Origin: Bog-473 sp964457065
GTDB taxonomy: Bacteria > Actinomycetota > Acidimicrobiia > Acidimicrobiales > RAAP-2
Assembly: GCA_964457065.1 (NCBI GenBank)
Contig: CAYWDQ010000007.1
Location: forward strand, 1-56,595
Direction: 5' to 3'
DNA: 56,595 bases
In this document: positions 1 through 8,153 of the stretch, one piece after another
How the letters are laid out: every line of letters begins with the position of its first letter
Position numbering within the stretch: the first letter of the stretch is position 1
The notes under the pieces: generated by a model
Told to the model about the DNA's origin: nothing
Database searches by the model: none
Seen by the model: only the letters and a program-made list of their open reading frames with translations
Made by a program: the position numbers and the translations under genes

Positions 1-1
1 C

Positions 2-535
2 TACCCGATCACGGCGTACCAGAACGTGTACGCCACCGAGCCCGGGTCGGCCGAGATGCCGAGTGCGGGGCGCCCGTTCACCCCCGAGGTCCTGACGCGC
101 CTCGTCGCCAAGGGCGTGGGCGTGGCCCCGCTCCTGCTGCACACCGGCGTCGCCTCGTTGGAGGCGAGCGAGCCGCCGTACGCCGAGTACTTCCGGGTGT
201 CGCTCGCCACCGCGCACCACATCAACGACACGCGCCGCTCGGGCGGGCGCGTCATCGCCGTCGGGACGACGGTGGTGCGCGCGCTCGAGTCCGTGGTCGA
301 CGAACATGGGCACGTGCACCCGAGCGAGGGATGGACCGAGACGGTCGTGTCGCCCGAGCGGCCCGTCCGCTCCATCGACGGCTTCCTCACCGGCTGGCAC
401 GAGCCCGAGGCCTCGCACCTCGCCATGCTCGAGGCGATCGCCGGGCGCCCCCTCCTCCAGGCGTCCTACGACGCCGCACTGGCCGAGGGCTACCTCTGGC
501 ACGAGTTCGGCGACGTCCACCTCATACTGCCGTGA
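2..535 (+). CDS. queA: S-adenosylmethionine:tRNA ribosyltransferase-isomerase, C-terminal part
   Basis: This is the C-terminal half of QueA, which transfers and isomerises the ribosyl group of SAM onto 7-aminomethyl-7-deazaguanine in tRNA to form epoxyqueuosine. The window opens inside the gene, and about 177 residues of a family that usually has about 340 are present. Recognisable blocks are PLLLHTGVASLE, a YFRVS segment, the GGRVIAVGTTVVRALES block and the terminal EGYLWHEFGDVHLI block. The stop overlaps the GTG of the next gene (GTGA), so the two are probably co-translated. The reading is clear from sequence; only the 5' end is missing. Confidence 0.93.
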   Translation, partial: YPITAYQNVYATEPGSAEMPSAGRPFTPEVLTRLVAKGVGVAPLLLHTGVASLEASEPPYAEYFRVSLATAHHINDTRRSGGRVIAVGTTVVRALESVVDEHGHVHPSEGWTETVVSPERPVRSIDGFLTGWHEPEASHLAMLEAIAGRPLLQASYDAALAEGYLWHEFGDVHLILP

Positions 536-1233
536 CGGAGGCCGCGCCGATCGCCGGGGGCAGCGCGCCCGAGTCGCCGCTCCAGCAGCTGCCGACGACG
601 CGGCGGGCCATCCTCAACCTGCTCAAGCGCGGGGGGCCGCTCGACGCCTCGGCCGTGGCCGGCGCCCTCTCCCTCACCCCCGCCGCCATCCGGTTGCAGC
701 TGACGCGCCTGGAGGAGGACGGGCTGCTGGCGCACCACGACGAGGGGCCCGGCGCTGCGGGCCGGGGTCGACCCCGCCACGTCTACGAGCTGACGTCCGC
801 GGCCGAGTCGCTCTACCCCAAGCGCTACGGCGACCTCACCACCGAGCTGCTCGGGTACCTGGGTGGCCCGGACGCGGCCCAGGTCGACGAGCTCTTCGAG
901 CAGCGCCGGCGCCGGCGGGTCGCCGGCGCGCTGCCCCGCACGGCCGACCTGCCCTTCGACGAGCAGGTCGCCGCGCTCACCGCGATCCTCGACGAGGACG
1001 GCTACCTGGCCGAGGCCGAGCGGCTGGCCGACGGCAGCTGGCGGATCACCGAGCACAACTGCGCCATCCTCACCGTCGCCCACGGGTTCTCACAGGCGTG
1101 CACGAGCGAGCTGGCCTTCATCCGCGACGCGCTCCCGGGGGCAACGGTGCGCCGGGTGGCGCACCTCATGGACGGCGCGCACGTGTGCGCCTACGTCGTC
1201 AGCCCGCCGGCGTCGTCGAGTCCGCCGCCCTGA
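532..1233 (+). CDS. SufR-like winged-helix transcriptional regulator
   Basis: A DNA-binding regulator of about 233 residues. Residues ~20-75 form a winged helix-turn-helix (TRRAILNLLKRGG, then LTPAAIRLQLTRLEEDGLL, then a GRGRPRHVYELT wing). The C-terminal half carries Cys residues in EHNCAIL, FSQACTSE and AHVCAYV, the region where SufR-type repressors bind an iron-sulfur cluster. Only three Cys occur (C-x12-C-x28-C), so one usual ligand seems to be missing or replaced. The GTG start overlaps the queA stop, which fixes the start. No suf genes are visible in this window. Being a SufR-type regulator is family knowledge; its targets here are unknown. Confidence 0.82.
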   Translation: MTEAAPIAGGSAPESPLQQLPTTRRAILNLLKRGGPLDASAVAGALSLTPAAIRLQLTRLEEDGLLAHHDEGPGAAGRGRPRHVYELTSAAESLYPKRYGDLTTELLGYLGGPDAAQVDELFEQRRRRRVAGALPRTADLPFDEQVAALTAILDEDGYLAEAERLADGSWRITEHNCAILTVAHGFSQACTSELAFIRDALPGATVRRVAHLMDGAHVCAYVVSPPASSSPPP

Positions 1234-1459
1234 TCTCGAGGACCGAGGCGCCGTCCACCTCGTGGATCTCGCTGCGCAGGAGGTCGATGAGGTGCTGGCC
1301 GCCGATCTCGACGACGAACTCGTCGACGGCCTGCCCGTCGTCGCGGTCCAAGATGTTGATAGCCACGATGTCCCCCCCGACGGCCCCGATCCGGCTGGCC
1401 ACAAGGCCGAGGGCGCCGGGCCGGTCGGGCAGTGCGATCCTCACCACATAGCCAGCCAT
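1199..1459 (-). CDS. ACT domain protein
   Basis: A stand-alone ACT domain of 86 residues, a fold that usually binds amino acids and regulates enzymes. It shows the typical opening MAGYVVRIALPDRPGALG and the GDIVAINIL strand. It overlaps the tail of the convergent upstream regulator by 35 bases. No ribosome binding site is seen; a TAGCGT hexamer (1467-1472 on this strand) lies 7 bases before the ATG, suggesting a leaderless transcript. The ligand is unknown. Confidence 0.8.
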   Translation of the reverse strand: MAGYVVRIALPDRPGALGLVASRIGAVGGDIVAINILDRDDGQAVDEFVVEIGGQHLIDLLRSEIHEVDGASVLEIRAADSTTPAG

Positions 1460-1466
1460 GCGTCAG

Positions 1467-1472
1467 ACGCTA
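1467..1472 (-). promoter_or_regulatory. putative -10 element (leaderless) for the ACT gene
   Basis: On the minus strand TAGCGT is followed by 7 bases and the ATG at 1459, with no purine-rich ribosome binding site between. It is one of nine similar cases in the window. Confidence 0.5.
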
Positions 1473-1536
1473 GGCGGTCAATGTGAACTGACTGTTTCAG
1501 ATTGTTTACGGAATCCCCCCGGAGCCTGAATTCGGC

Positions 1537-2220
1537 TCAGGCGGCGGCCGCTCTCGTGCGTGCGGGCACGTATTCGTCGACGTACTCGCGCTCGGACAGG
1601 CGGGCGATCTCGTGCATCAGCCGGTCCGTGAAGGCCCGGCACTCGGTGTGGTCGTGGTTCTCGAGCGGGTCCTCGGGGTTCTCGGGCGGGTCCATCTGCA
1701 TCGGCTCCCCGAAGCGGATGATCACGGTCTTGAAGGGGCGCATCCACTTGGAGTCGAGCGGCTGCACCTCGGTCGTGCCGACCACGCCCACGGGGATCAC
1801 CGGCACGCCGCACTCCCGCGACAGCCTCGTCACCCCCGTCCGCCCCTTGTGCACGTACTGGTCGAGGCTCCGCGTCCCCTCGGGATAGAGGCCGAGGATC
1901 CGCCCCTTGCCGAGCACGTCGTTGCGTGCCGTGTCGAGCGCCCGCTCCGAGACGCTGCCCCCTCCACGCCGGATCGGGATCTGGCCGGCGGCCCGGAAGA
2001 ACCAGGCGGTCTTCCACGAGTCGAAGTACTCCGCCTTGGCCAGGAAGGTCACCTTGCGCCGCACCACCAGGGGGATGAAGAACGAGTCGCAGAACGACTG
2101 ATGGTTGGCGGCCAGGACCGCGGGACCGTGGGTGGGGACGTGCTCCCTCCCCTCCACCTTCACGCGGTAGAGGACGAAGAAGATCGGGCTCAGCACCGCC
2201 TTCATCACCCAGTACGTCAC
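1537..2220 (-). CDS. 1-acyl-sn-glycerol-3-phosphate acyltransferase (PlsC family)
   Basis: A membrane-associated acyltransferase that would acylate lysophosphatidic acid in phospholipid synthesis. It has the H-x4-D catalytic motif (NHQSFCD), the FFRAAGQIPIRRGG block and the YPEGTRS substrate-binding motif, followed by a VIPVGVVGTTE block. At 227 residues it is a normal length for the family. It starts with GTG; TACCTT (2227-2232, minus strand) lies 6 bases before it, as in a leaderless promoter. The C-terminus is Glu/Arg/Ala-rich. The exact acyl acceptor cannot be read from sequence. Confidence 0.88.
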   Translation of the reverse strand: MTYWVMKAVLSPIFFVLYRVKVEGREHVPTHGPAVLAANHQSFCDSFFIPLVVRRKVTFLAKAEYFDSWKTAWFFRAAGQIPIRRGGGSVSERALDTARNDVLGKGRILGLYPEGTRSLDQYVHKGRTGVTRLSRECGVPVIPVGVVGTTEVQPLDSKWMRPFKTVIIRFGEPMQMDPPENPEDPLENHDHTECRAFTDRLMHEIARLSEREYVDEYVPARTRAAAA

Positions 2221-2226
2221 GGTGCA

Positions 2227-2232
2227 AAGGTA
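2227..2232 (-). promoter_or_regulatory. putative -10 element (leaderless) for the PlsC-type gene
   Basis: TACCTT on the minus strand, then 6 bases, then the GTG start at 2220. No ribosome binding site is present. Confidence 0.5.
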
Positions 2233-2318
2233 GCCCTCGGCGACCGGCGCCGCACCGGAGTCCGGTCTGTGCTGAACTGCGGGCCGCCGGACCCGCCGAG
2301 CCCCTGGGAGGGAGCGCC

Positions 2319-3194
2319 GTGAGTGACACGCTGTCTGCAGAGCCGTTCCTATCCGGCCTGTTCTTCGGGGAGTGCCCGCGCTGGCACGACGGCCGGCTCT
2401 GGTACTCGGACTTCTTCGACCACGCGGTGTTCTCGGCGTCGCCCGACGGGGAGCGCCGCGTGGAGGTGGCCTTCGACGGCGAGCCGGCGGGACTGGGCTG
2501 GCTCCCCGACGGCCGGTTGCTGTTCAACTCCCGCCTCGACCGCGCCATCTTCCGGCGCGAGAAGGACGGGACCCTGGTGCACCACGGCGACCTCACGCCC
2601 TGGGCCACCTGGCACGCCAACGACTTGGTGGTCGCCGCCGACGGGCGGGCCTACGCGGGCAACTTCGGGTTCGACCTCGACGGCCTCTACGACGGCTCGG
2701 TGCAGCCGAGTGCGATCGCATCGGCGTCCCTCGTGCGCGTCGACCCCGACGGCACCAGCTCCGAGGCCGCCGCCGACATCGCCTTCCCCAACGGCACCGT
2801 CATCACCGAGGACGGGGCGACGCTCATCATCGCCGAGAGTTTCGGCGGCAAGCTGACCGCGTTCGACCGCGCCGTGGACGGCACGCTGGCGAACCGGCGC
2901 GAGTGGGCGGTCCTGCCGGGCATCGCGCCCGACGGCATCTGCCTGTGCGCCGACGGTTCCATCTGGGTGTCCAACGCGTTGGCGCACGAGTGCGTCCGCG
3001 TGGACGAGGGCGGCGAGGTGCTCGAGCGCGTCGCCACCTCCATGAATTGCTACGCCTGCATGCTCGGCGACGACGACCGGCGCACCCTGTACATGATCGT
3101 CGCGGCCGACAGCAACGCCGCCGTGGCGCGGGCGGCCCGCAACGGCGCCATCGAGAAGGTGCGCACGACGGTGCCGGGCGCCGGCCTCCCCTGA
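2319..3194 (+). CDS. SMP-30/gluconolactonase/LRE-like beta-propeller protein
   Basis: A six-bladed beta-propeller lactonase-type protein of 291 residues. Candidate divalent-metal ligands are all in place: Glu in FFGECPRW near the N-terminus, Asn in WHANDLVV, Asn in PNGTVITEDG and Asp in the APDGICL/DGSIWVSNA blades. The family hydrolyses sugar lactones or similar esters; the substrate here is unknown. The GTG start is chosen because GGGAGGGAG sits just upstream. The convergent aminotransferase gene ends 7 bases after its stop. Confidence 0.85.
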   Translation: MSDTLSAEPFLSGLFFGECPRWHDGRLWYSDFFDHAVFSASPDGERRVEVAFDGEPAGLGWLPDGRLLFNSRLDRAIFRREKDGTLVHHGDLTPWATWHANDLVVAADGRAYAGNFGFDLDGLYDGSVQPSAIASASLVRVDPDGTSSEAAADIAFPNGTVITEDGATLIIAESFGGKLTAFDRAVDGTLANRREWAVLPGIAPDGICLCADGSIWVSNALAHECVRVDEGGEVLERVATSMNCYACMLGDDDRRTLYMIVAADSNAAVARAARNGAIEKVRTTVPGAGLP

Positions 3195-3201
3195 GGGGCG
3201 C

Positions 3202-4416
3202 CTACCCCAGCTTGGTCAGCGCGCTGCGCAGGTGGCGCACGGCCTGGCCGATGCGCTGCTCGTTCTCGATCAGGGCGAAGCGGATGTGGCCGTCCCCGCC
3301 GGGACCGAACCCCACACCCGGTGACGTGGCGACGTCCGCCTCGTTCACCAGGTACTTCGAGAACTCGAGCGAGCCCATCTCGCGGTAGGGCTCCGGGATC
3401 GGGGCCCAGACGAACATGGTCCCCTTGGGGGGCACCAGGTGCCACCCGATGCGGTTGAGCCCGTCGCACAGGGTGTCGCGGCGCGAGCGGTAGATGGCGT
3501 TGATCTCCTTGGGGTAGTCCGGCGCCTCGTTCATGGCCACGATGGCGGCGATCTGAATGGGCTGGAACGTCCCGTAGTCGAGATACGTCTTGAGCTTCGT
3601 GAGCGCCTGGACGATCTCGCGGTTGCCGACGACGAAGCCCACCCGCCATCCCGCCATGGAGAACGACTTGGTCATGGTGTAGATCTCGACGGCGACGTCG
3701 GTGGCGCCGGGCACCTGGAGGATGGAGGGCGGGTCGTAGCCGTCGAACCCGAGGTCCGCGTAGGCGAAGTCGTGCACGAGGACCACCTCGTGCTCGCGGG
3801 CGAAGGCCACCAGGCGCTCCATGAAGGACAGGTCGACGCACGCCGTCGTGGGGTTGTGCGGGAACGAGAGCACGATGACCCTCGGCTTGGGCCACGACTC
3901 CTCCCAGGCGCTCATCAGCCCGTCGAAGAACGCGTCGCCCGGGTCCGGCGCCCCCTCGTCCCCGGTCGGCACGGCGGGGCCGGCCAGGGGGACCTGCCGC
4001 ACGTCGGCGCCGGCGAACAGGGGCCCCCAGATGTGGATCGGGTACGACGGCGACGGCACCAGCGCGGTGTCCCCGGGGGCGACCAACACCCACATCAGGT
4101 GCGAGAACCCCTCCTTGGCGCCGATGGTCGTGACCACCTCGGTCTCGGGGTCGAGCTCGACCCCGAACTTGCGCTGGTAGAGGTCGGTGATGGCGCTGCG
4201 GAGCTTGGGGATGCCGCGGGAGGCGGAGTACCGGTGGTTGCGCGGGTTGTAGACGGCCTCGGCCAGCTTGCCGACCGCCACGTCGGGCGAGGGCAGGTCG
4301 GGGTTCCCGAAGCCGAGGTCGATGACGTCGTGACCGGCTCGCCGCGATGCCGCCTTGAGGTCGTTGATGGTGGCGAAGACGTAGGGCGGCAACCCGTTGA
4401 TCCGGCGGAACTCCAT
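3202..4416 (-). CDS. alaC: AlaC-type aminotransferase (alanine/pyruvate transaminase)
   Basis: A PLP-dependent class I/II aminotransferase of about 404 residues that closely follows E. coli AlaC. Blocks include LPPYVFATINDLK at the N-terminus, DLGFGNPDLPSP, SRGIPKLRSAI, SFPHNPTT, the Schiff-base lysine in MTKSFSMAGWRVGF, and the C-terminal PGVGFGPGGDGHIRFALIE block. It probably interconverts alanine and pyruvate with a 2-oxoacid partner; LL-diaminopimelate transamination is a less likely alternative. I place the start at the ATG 4416 because TAGACT (4423-4428, minus) lies exactly 6 bases before it, although a GTG lies one codon upstream. Confidence 0.9.
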   Translation of the reverse strand: MEFRRINGLPPYVFATINDLKAASRRAGHDVIDLGFGNPDLPSPDVAVGKLAEAVYNPRNHRYSASRGIPKLRSAITDLYQRKFGVELDPETEVVTTIGAKEGFSHLMWVLVAPGDTALVPSPSYPIHIWGPLFAGADVRQVPLAGPAVPTGDEGAPDPGDAFFDGLMSAWEESWPKPRVIVLSFPHNPTTACVDLSFMERLVAFAREHEVVLVHDFAYADLGFDGYDPPSILQVPGATDVAVEIYTMTKSFSMAGWRVGFVVGNREIVQALTKLKTYLDYGTFQPIQIAAIVAMNEAPDYPKEINAIYRSRRDTLCDGLNRIGWHLVPPKGTMFVWAPIPEPYREMGSLEFSKYLVNEADVATSPGVGFGPGGDGHIRFALIENEQRIGQAVRHLRSALTKLG

Positions 4417-4422
4417 CACGGA

Positions 4423-4428
4423 AGTCTA
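4423..4428 (-). promoter_or_regulatory. putative -10 element (leaderless) for alaC
   Basis: TAGACT on the minus strand, 6 bases before the ATG at 4416. It overlaps the stop codon of the upstream LLM oxidoreductase gene (4426-4428), so alaC may be expressed separately from that gene. Confidence 0.5.
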
Positions 4429-5181
4429 CGGCCCGACTCCCGCCCTTCCCGACGATGGGCGCCCGCCGATGGCGCGCGCACCGGCCACCAGCTCCTCGAC
4501 GTCGACCGGCCATCCGAACACGGCCCAGCTGGCGCCCGCCTGCTGCAGCCGTTGCAGCATGTGGTCCACGGGCGGCGACGCCGTCGGCGGCGGGCCGGCC
4601 CAGGTCACCTCCAAGCGGTCGGGACCGCCGGTGCGCGCCGCCACGAGCGCCGGATCGGCGTCCCAGACGGTGAGCGCCGCCCCGGCGGCGCGGGCCTCCT
4701 CGGTGCGGCCCGACGGGCCGCCGGCCACCCAGACCGTCAACCCGGCGCCCACCAGGTCGCGGGCGAGCTCCACCAGCTCGGCGCGTCGCTCGGCCGCGGA
4801 CGGGAAGGGGATGCCGTAGGCGCGGTTCTCCTGCTCGCTCAGCCGGTCGCCGGTGCCGAGCCCCGCGATGACCCGCCCGGGCGCCAGGCGGTCCAGGGCC
4901 GTGAACTGCGCCGCCAGCACCGCGTTGGGCACCAGGCCGACACGGGCCACGAGCGTGCCGAGGAACGGGCCCTCGCCGGGCCGGCGCGGCGGCCCGAGGC
5001 GCGCGGCCAACGCGCCCAGGACCGGGAAGGGGGCGAGGGCGGGGCGCTCGGGCTGGCCCAGGGGCCAGATGTGGTCGTAGCAGAACAGGCCGTCGACGCC
5101 GGCGGCGGCCGCCTCGGCGGCGGCGCCGAACGCCGCGTCGGGCGTGTCGCGGAACGTCGGCAGGACGACGCCGGTCCGCAT
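4426..5181 (-). CDS. LLM-class flavin-dependent oxidoreductase (short)
   Basis: A luciferase-like (LLM) F420- or FMN-dependent oxidoreductase of 251 residues. It opens with MRTGVVLPTF and continues with AAEAGVDGLFCYDH, the FTALDRLAPGRVIAGLGTGD core and RRAELVELARDL. Full-length members are usually 280-350 residues, so this one is short, with a compressed C-terminus. The ATG overlaps the stop of the ROK gene (ATGA), so it belongs to the same transcript. Substrate and cofactor (F420 versus FMN) cannot be decided from sequence. Confidence 0.8.
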   Translation of the reverse strand: MRTGVVLPTFRDTPDAAFGAAAEAAAAGVDGLFCYDHIWPLGQPERPALAPFPVLGALAARLGPPRRPGEGPFLGTLVARVGLVPNAVLAAQFTALDRLAPGRVIAGLGTGDRLSEQENRAYGIPFPSAAERRAELVELARDLVGAGLTVWVAGGPSGRTEEARAAGAALTVWDADPALVAARTGGPDRLEVTWAGPPPTASPPVDHMLQRLQQAGASWAVFGWPVDVEELVAGARAIGGRPSSGRAGVGP

Positions 5182-6182
5182 CACCACAACCCGCCCTGGC
5201 GCGCCGCGAGGGCGGCGCCCACCGCGCCGGCCCGCTCCCCGAAGGCGGCCGGCACGACCGCCGCCGCCGGGCGGCGGTCGCCACCCTCGACGAGCTCGGC
5301 GAAGGTGGCACGGGCGGTGTCGACCAGGAGGTCGCCGGCCTCGACCACGCCGCCGCCCAGCACGAAGCACTCCGGATCGAGCACGCAGGCCAGGTTGGCC
5401 AGGCCGAAGCCGATCCACCACCCGACCTGCTCGATGACCCGGCGCGCCGCCGGGTCGCCCGCGGCGGCCGCAGCCGACACGTCCTCGCCCCGGACGCTCT
5501 CGGGGTCGCCGCCGGCCATCCGCACCACCTCACCGAGGTTCCCCGCCAGCGCGGCCTCGCGGGCGAAGACGCCGAGGCCGGCGCCCGAGGCGAAGCGCTC
5601 CCAGCAGCCGCGGCGCCCGCACGGGCAGGCGGGCCCGGCCGGGTCGACCACCATGTGGCCGATCTCGCCGGCGAAGCCGGCCGAGCCGACCTGCACCCGC
5701 CCGTCCACCACGATGCCGCCGCCGATGCCGGTGCCGAGCGTCACCATCACGACGTCGCGGTAGCCGCGGGCCGCGCCCAGGCGGTGCTCGGCGAGCACCG
5801 CGAAGTTGGCGTCGTTCTCAATGAGCACGGCGCGCCCGGGGAGCCGGTCGCCGATCAGCCCCGTCCAGTCGACCCCGTGCGCCTGGGGCAGGTTCGGCGC
5901 GAAGCACAGGCGGCCGCGGCGGTCGACCATGCCGGGCGCGCCCACGCCCACCGGTGCGGTGCCCGTGGCGCCGAGCGCCCGGTCGAGCTCGACGACGACC
6001 TGCGCCACCGCCTCGGCGACGTGGCTGCCCACGATCTCGCGCTTTCCCCGCGGCGTGGGGACCCGGGCCTCGGCCGCGATGCCGTCGTCGGGGCCGAGGG
6101 CGACGCCGAGGACCTTGGTCCCGCCGATGTCGACGCCGTAGGTCACGCCGGCGGGCGCGGGCGGGCCCCCTTCCGGGCTCAC
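5181..6182 (-). CDS. ROK-family sugar kinase (glucokinase type)
   Basis: A ROK-family kinase of 333 residues, probably phosphorylating glucose at C6. The phosphate-binding motif DIGGTKVLGV is near the N-terminus. ENDANFAVLAE carries the catalytic Asp, and VTLGTGIGGGIV is the second phosphate loop. GEIGHM followed by CPCGRRGCWE is the ROK zinc-binding signature. I start it at GTG 6182, which overlaps the stop of the SRPBCC gene (GTGA); a second GTG at 6146 directly precedes TYGVDIGGTK and is a possible alternative. It is translationally coupled to genes on both sides. Confidence 0.9.
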   Translation of the reverse strand: MSPEGGPPAPAGVTYGVDIGGTKVLGVALGPDDGIAAEARVPTPRGKREIVGSHVAEAVAQVVVELDRALGATGTAPVGVGAPGMVDRRGRLCFAPNLPQAHGVDWTGLIGDRLPGRAVLIENDANFAVLAEHRLGAARGYRDVVMVTLGTGIGGGIVVDGRVQVGSAGFAGEIGHMVVDPAGPACPCGRRGCWERFASGAGLGVFAREAALAGNLGEVVRMAGGDPESVRGEDVSAAAAAGDPAARRVIEQVGWWIGFGLANLACVLDPECFVLGGGVVEAGDLLVDTARATFAELVEGGDRRPAAAVVPAAFGERAGAVGAALAARQGGLW

Positions 6183-6622
6183 AAGGTCGACTCGACCCGC
6201 GCCTTCAGCTCTCGCATGGCCGTCGCCATGATGCGGCTCGTGGCCCGCATCTTGATGAAACCGGGGATGGGCACGCGCAGCTCCGCCTCGAGGTGGTAGG
6301 TGACGTCGGTGCCGCCGCCCTCGGCGGGGTCGAAGACGTAGCTGCCGTCGAGCTTGGTGGTGATGTCGCCCTGGGTCAGCTTCCAGGCCAGGACGTGCGG
6401 CGCCTCGGCGTAGTCGTAGGCCAGCGTGTAGCTCGTGCTGCGGCCGAAGGCGGCGGCCCGGAAGGTGACCAGGAGCGGGCGGCCGAGGTCGTCGCGTTCT
6501 TTGACCTCGATCTCCTTGATGTCGGCCGCCCACTCGGGGTACGCCTCGAGATCGGCCGCGACCTCGAAGCACCGCTCGGGCGGTGCCGCCACCGAGATGT
6601 GCTCTGTCGCTGTGTCGGCCAC
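6179..6622 (-). CDS. SRPBCC/START-like ligand-binding protein
   Basis: A 147-residue SRPBCC (polyketide cyclase/dehydrase-like) protein with a hydrophobic ligand cavity. It shows the family opening ISVAAPPERCFEVAADLEAYPEW and a terminal helix (MRATSRIMATAMRELKARVES). It starts at GTG with AAGGAA about 9 bases upstream. It is the first gene of a three-gene coupled set (SRPBCC, ROK kinase, LLM oxidoreductase). The ligand is unknown. Confidence 0.82.
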   Translation of the reverse strand: MADTATEHISVAAPPERCFEVAADLEAYPEWAADIKEIEVKERDDLGRPLLVTFRAAAFGRSTSYTLAYDYAEAPHVLAWKLTQGDITTKLDGSYVFDPAEGGGTDVTYHLEAELRVPIPGFIKMRATSRIMATAMRELKARVESTL

Positions 6623-6665
6623 GGTCAGTGGTTCCTTCCTGTCCTATGTTGCCCGCCGGCGTGAG

Positions 6666-7811
6666 TCAGATTGCCACTCCGGCCAGGGCCTCGGCCAGCC
6701 TAGAAGCGAGAACGTCGTTGTCGAAGGATTCCTGCACCCTGGAACGGGCCGCCCGGCCCATCCGGCGGCGGCGGCTCGGGTCCGCCAGCAGGCTGCGCAG
6801 GGCCTGCGCCACCGCCCCGGGATCCTCGGGGCACTCGACGACCAGGCCCGTCACCCCGTCGAGCACGGCCTCGGCCGCCCCGCCGCTGTCCCCGGCGATC
6901 TGGGGCACGCCGGCGGCCGCCGCCTCGAGGAACACGATGCCGAAGCCCTCCTGCTCCAGGCCGAGCCAGCGGTTGCGGCAGGCCATCACGAAGACGTCGG
7001 CCGCTCCGAGGAGGTCGGCACGGTCCTCGTCGCTCACCCGCCCGAGCACGTGCACCGCCGCCGGGCTCTCGGCGGCCAGGCCCTGCAGGTGGCCGAGCTC
7101 GCGGCCGTCCCCCGCGATCGCCACCACCAGGTCGGGGTACGAGCCCGCCAGCCGGCCGGCGGCCCCGATGAGGACGTCCATGCCCTTGCGCGGCACGAGC
7201 CGGCTGACGCTCACGACGAGCGGGCCGGCGACCGGCAGGCCGAGCCGGGATCGGGCGGACCGGCGCTCGGCGGCCTTGAGGGGTGTGATGGCCCCGGCGT
7301 CGACGCCGGGCGGGATCTCGAGCACCGGCGCCGTCATGCCCGGCGCGGCGCGGCGGCCCTCCGCGGCCGGGTACCCGCCGGCGGAGACGACGACCGACGC
7401 CCCGCGCAGCACATGCCCGAGCGCGGCGCGCGCGCCGGGGAGCCGGCCGGGCACCGTGACCTCGGCGCCGTGGAGGATGACGCCGTAGGGGACGTCGAGG
7501 CGGGGCCCGACCAGCCCGAGCGGGAGCGCAGGGTCGAGCAGGACCAGGTCGACCTCGTGCTCGGCGGCACACCGTCGCACGGCGGCCAGCGCCCCGGGCG
7601 TCGGGAAGAAGAGGATGGGCTCGGGCACGCGCTCGATGTGGATGCCGCGCTCGGCCTGCTCGGCGTCGAACGCCGCGGCACCGTCGTCCGACGACGCGGT
7701 GAGCACGACGTAGGAGTCCGGGCTGAGCCGGCGCCACAGCTCCCACAGGTAGTTCTGGATGCCGCCCACCTTGGGCGGGAAGTCGTTGGTGACGAGCAGG
7801 TGGCGTTTCAC
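6666..7811 (-). CDS. GT4 glycosyltransferase, PimB'-like mannosyltransferase
   Basis: A GT-B fold, family GT4 glycosyltransferase of 381 residues. The N-terminus (LLVTNDFPPKVGGIQNYLWEL) and the C-terminal EQEGFGIVFLEAAAAGVPQIAG block are typical of the mycobacterial PimB' group, which adds the second mannose to phosphatidylinositol monomannoside. VSRLVPRKGMDVLI starts the nucleotide-sugar domain, and EGFGIVFLEA holds the E-x7-E motif. It acts at the inner face of the membrane. Assignment to PimB' rather than another GDP-mannose or UDP-sugar GT4 enzyme is by resemblance. Confidence 0.84.
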   Translation of the reverse strand: MKRHLLVTNDFPPKVGGIQNYLWELWRRLSPDSYVVLTASSDDGAAAFDAEQAERGIHIERVPEPILFFPTPGALAAVRRCAAEHEVDLVLLDPALPLGLVGPRLDVPYGVILHGAEVTVPGRLPGARAALGHVLRGASVVVSAGGYPAAEGRRAAPGMTAPVLEIPPGVDAGAITPLKAAERRSARSRLGLPVAGPLVVSVSRLVPRKGMDVLIGAAGRLAGSYPDLVVAIAGDGRELGHLQGLAAESPAAVHVLGRVSDEDRADLLGAADVFVMACRNRWLGLEQEGFGIVFLEAAAAGVPQIAGDSGGAAEAVLDGVTGLVVECPEDPGAVAQALRSLLADPSRRRRMGRAARSRVQESFDNDVLASRLAEALAGVAI

Positions 7812-7859
7812 GTGGTCGCGGTCCGCCCGCGGCCGCGCCGCCCCGCCGCCCGCCGTGCG

Positions 7860-8090
7860 CTACCCGGCCCGGGTGCGGAACCGCAGCGTGGGCACCAGGC
7901 CGGCGCGCTCGAGCATGCGCATGGCGCGCGCCTCGTCGGCGTCGATGACCACGGCGTCCTCGGGCTCGCGCCCGAGCAGGAAGCTGACGACGCAGTCGTC
8001 ACAGGCCGCGCTGTCGCGCAGTGAGCAGCAGTCGCAGTCGATGGTGAGCCCGCCCTCGGGCTCGCTGACGGTGTCCCTGGAAGTCGGCAT
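7860..8090 (-). CDS. small Cys-rich conserved protein
   Basis: A 76-residue protein with a compact Cys cluster near the N-terminus (IDCDCCSLRDSAACDDCVV), which looks like a metal-binding site. The rest is an acidic then basic short domain (EDAVVIDADEARAMRMLERAGLVP). The start is ATG 8090, with AGAGAGG 9 bases upstream; a TTG further upstream is possible. Similar small proteins occur in actinobacteria without an assigned role. Confidence 0.68.
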   Translation of the reverse strand: MPTSRDTVSEPEGGLTIDCDCCSLRDSAACDDCVVSFLLGREPEDAVVIDADEARAMRMLERAGLVPTLRFRTRAG

Positions 8091-8153
8091 GACGATGGCC
8101 CTCTCTGTTCGGACCAAGCATGGCCAAGGGGTGTGACAGCGGCGCCCATGGCG

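Noticed and set aside
3050..5763. Very long open frames on both strands overlapping alaC and the LLM gene.
   Set aside because: Their translations are Arg/Pro/Gly-rich without any family pattern, and the recognised genes occupy another frame. They are by-products of high GC content.
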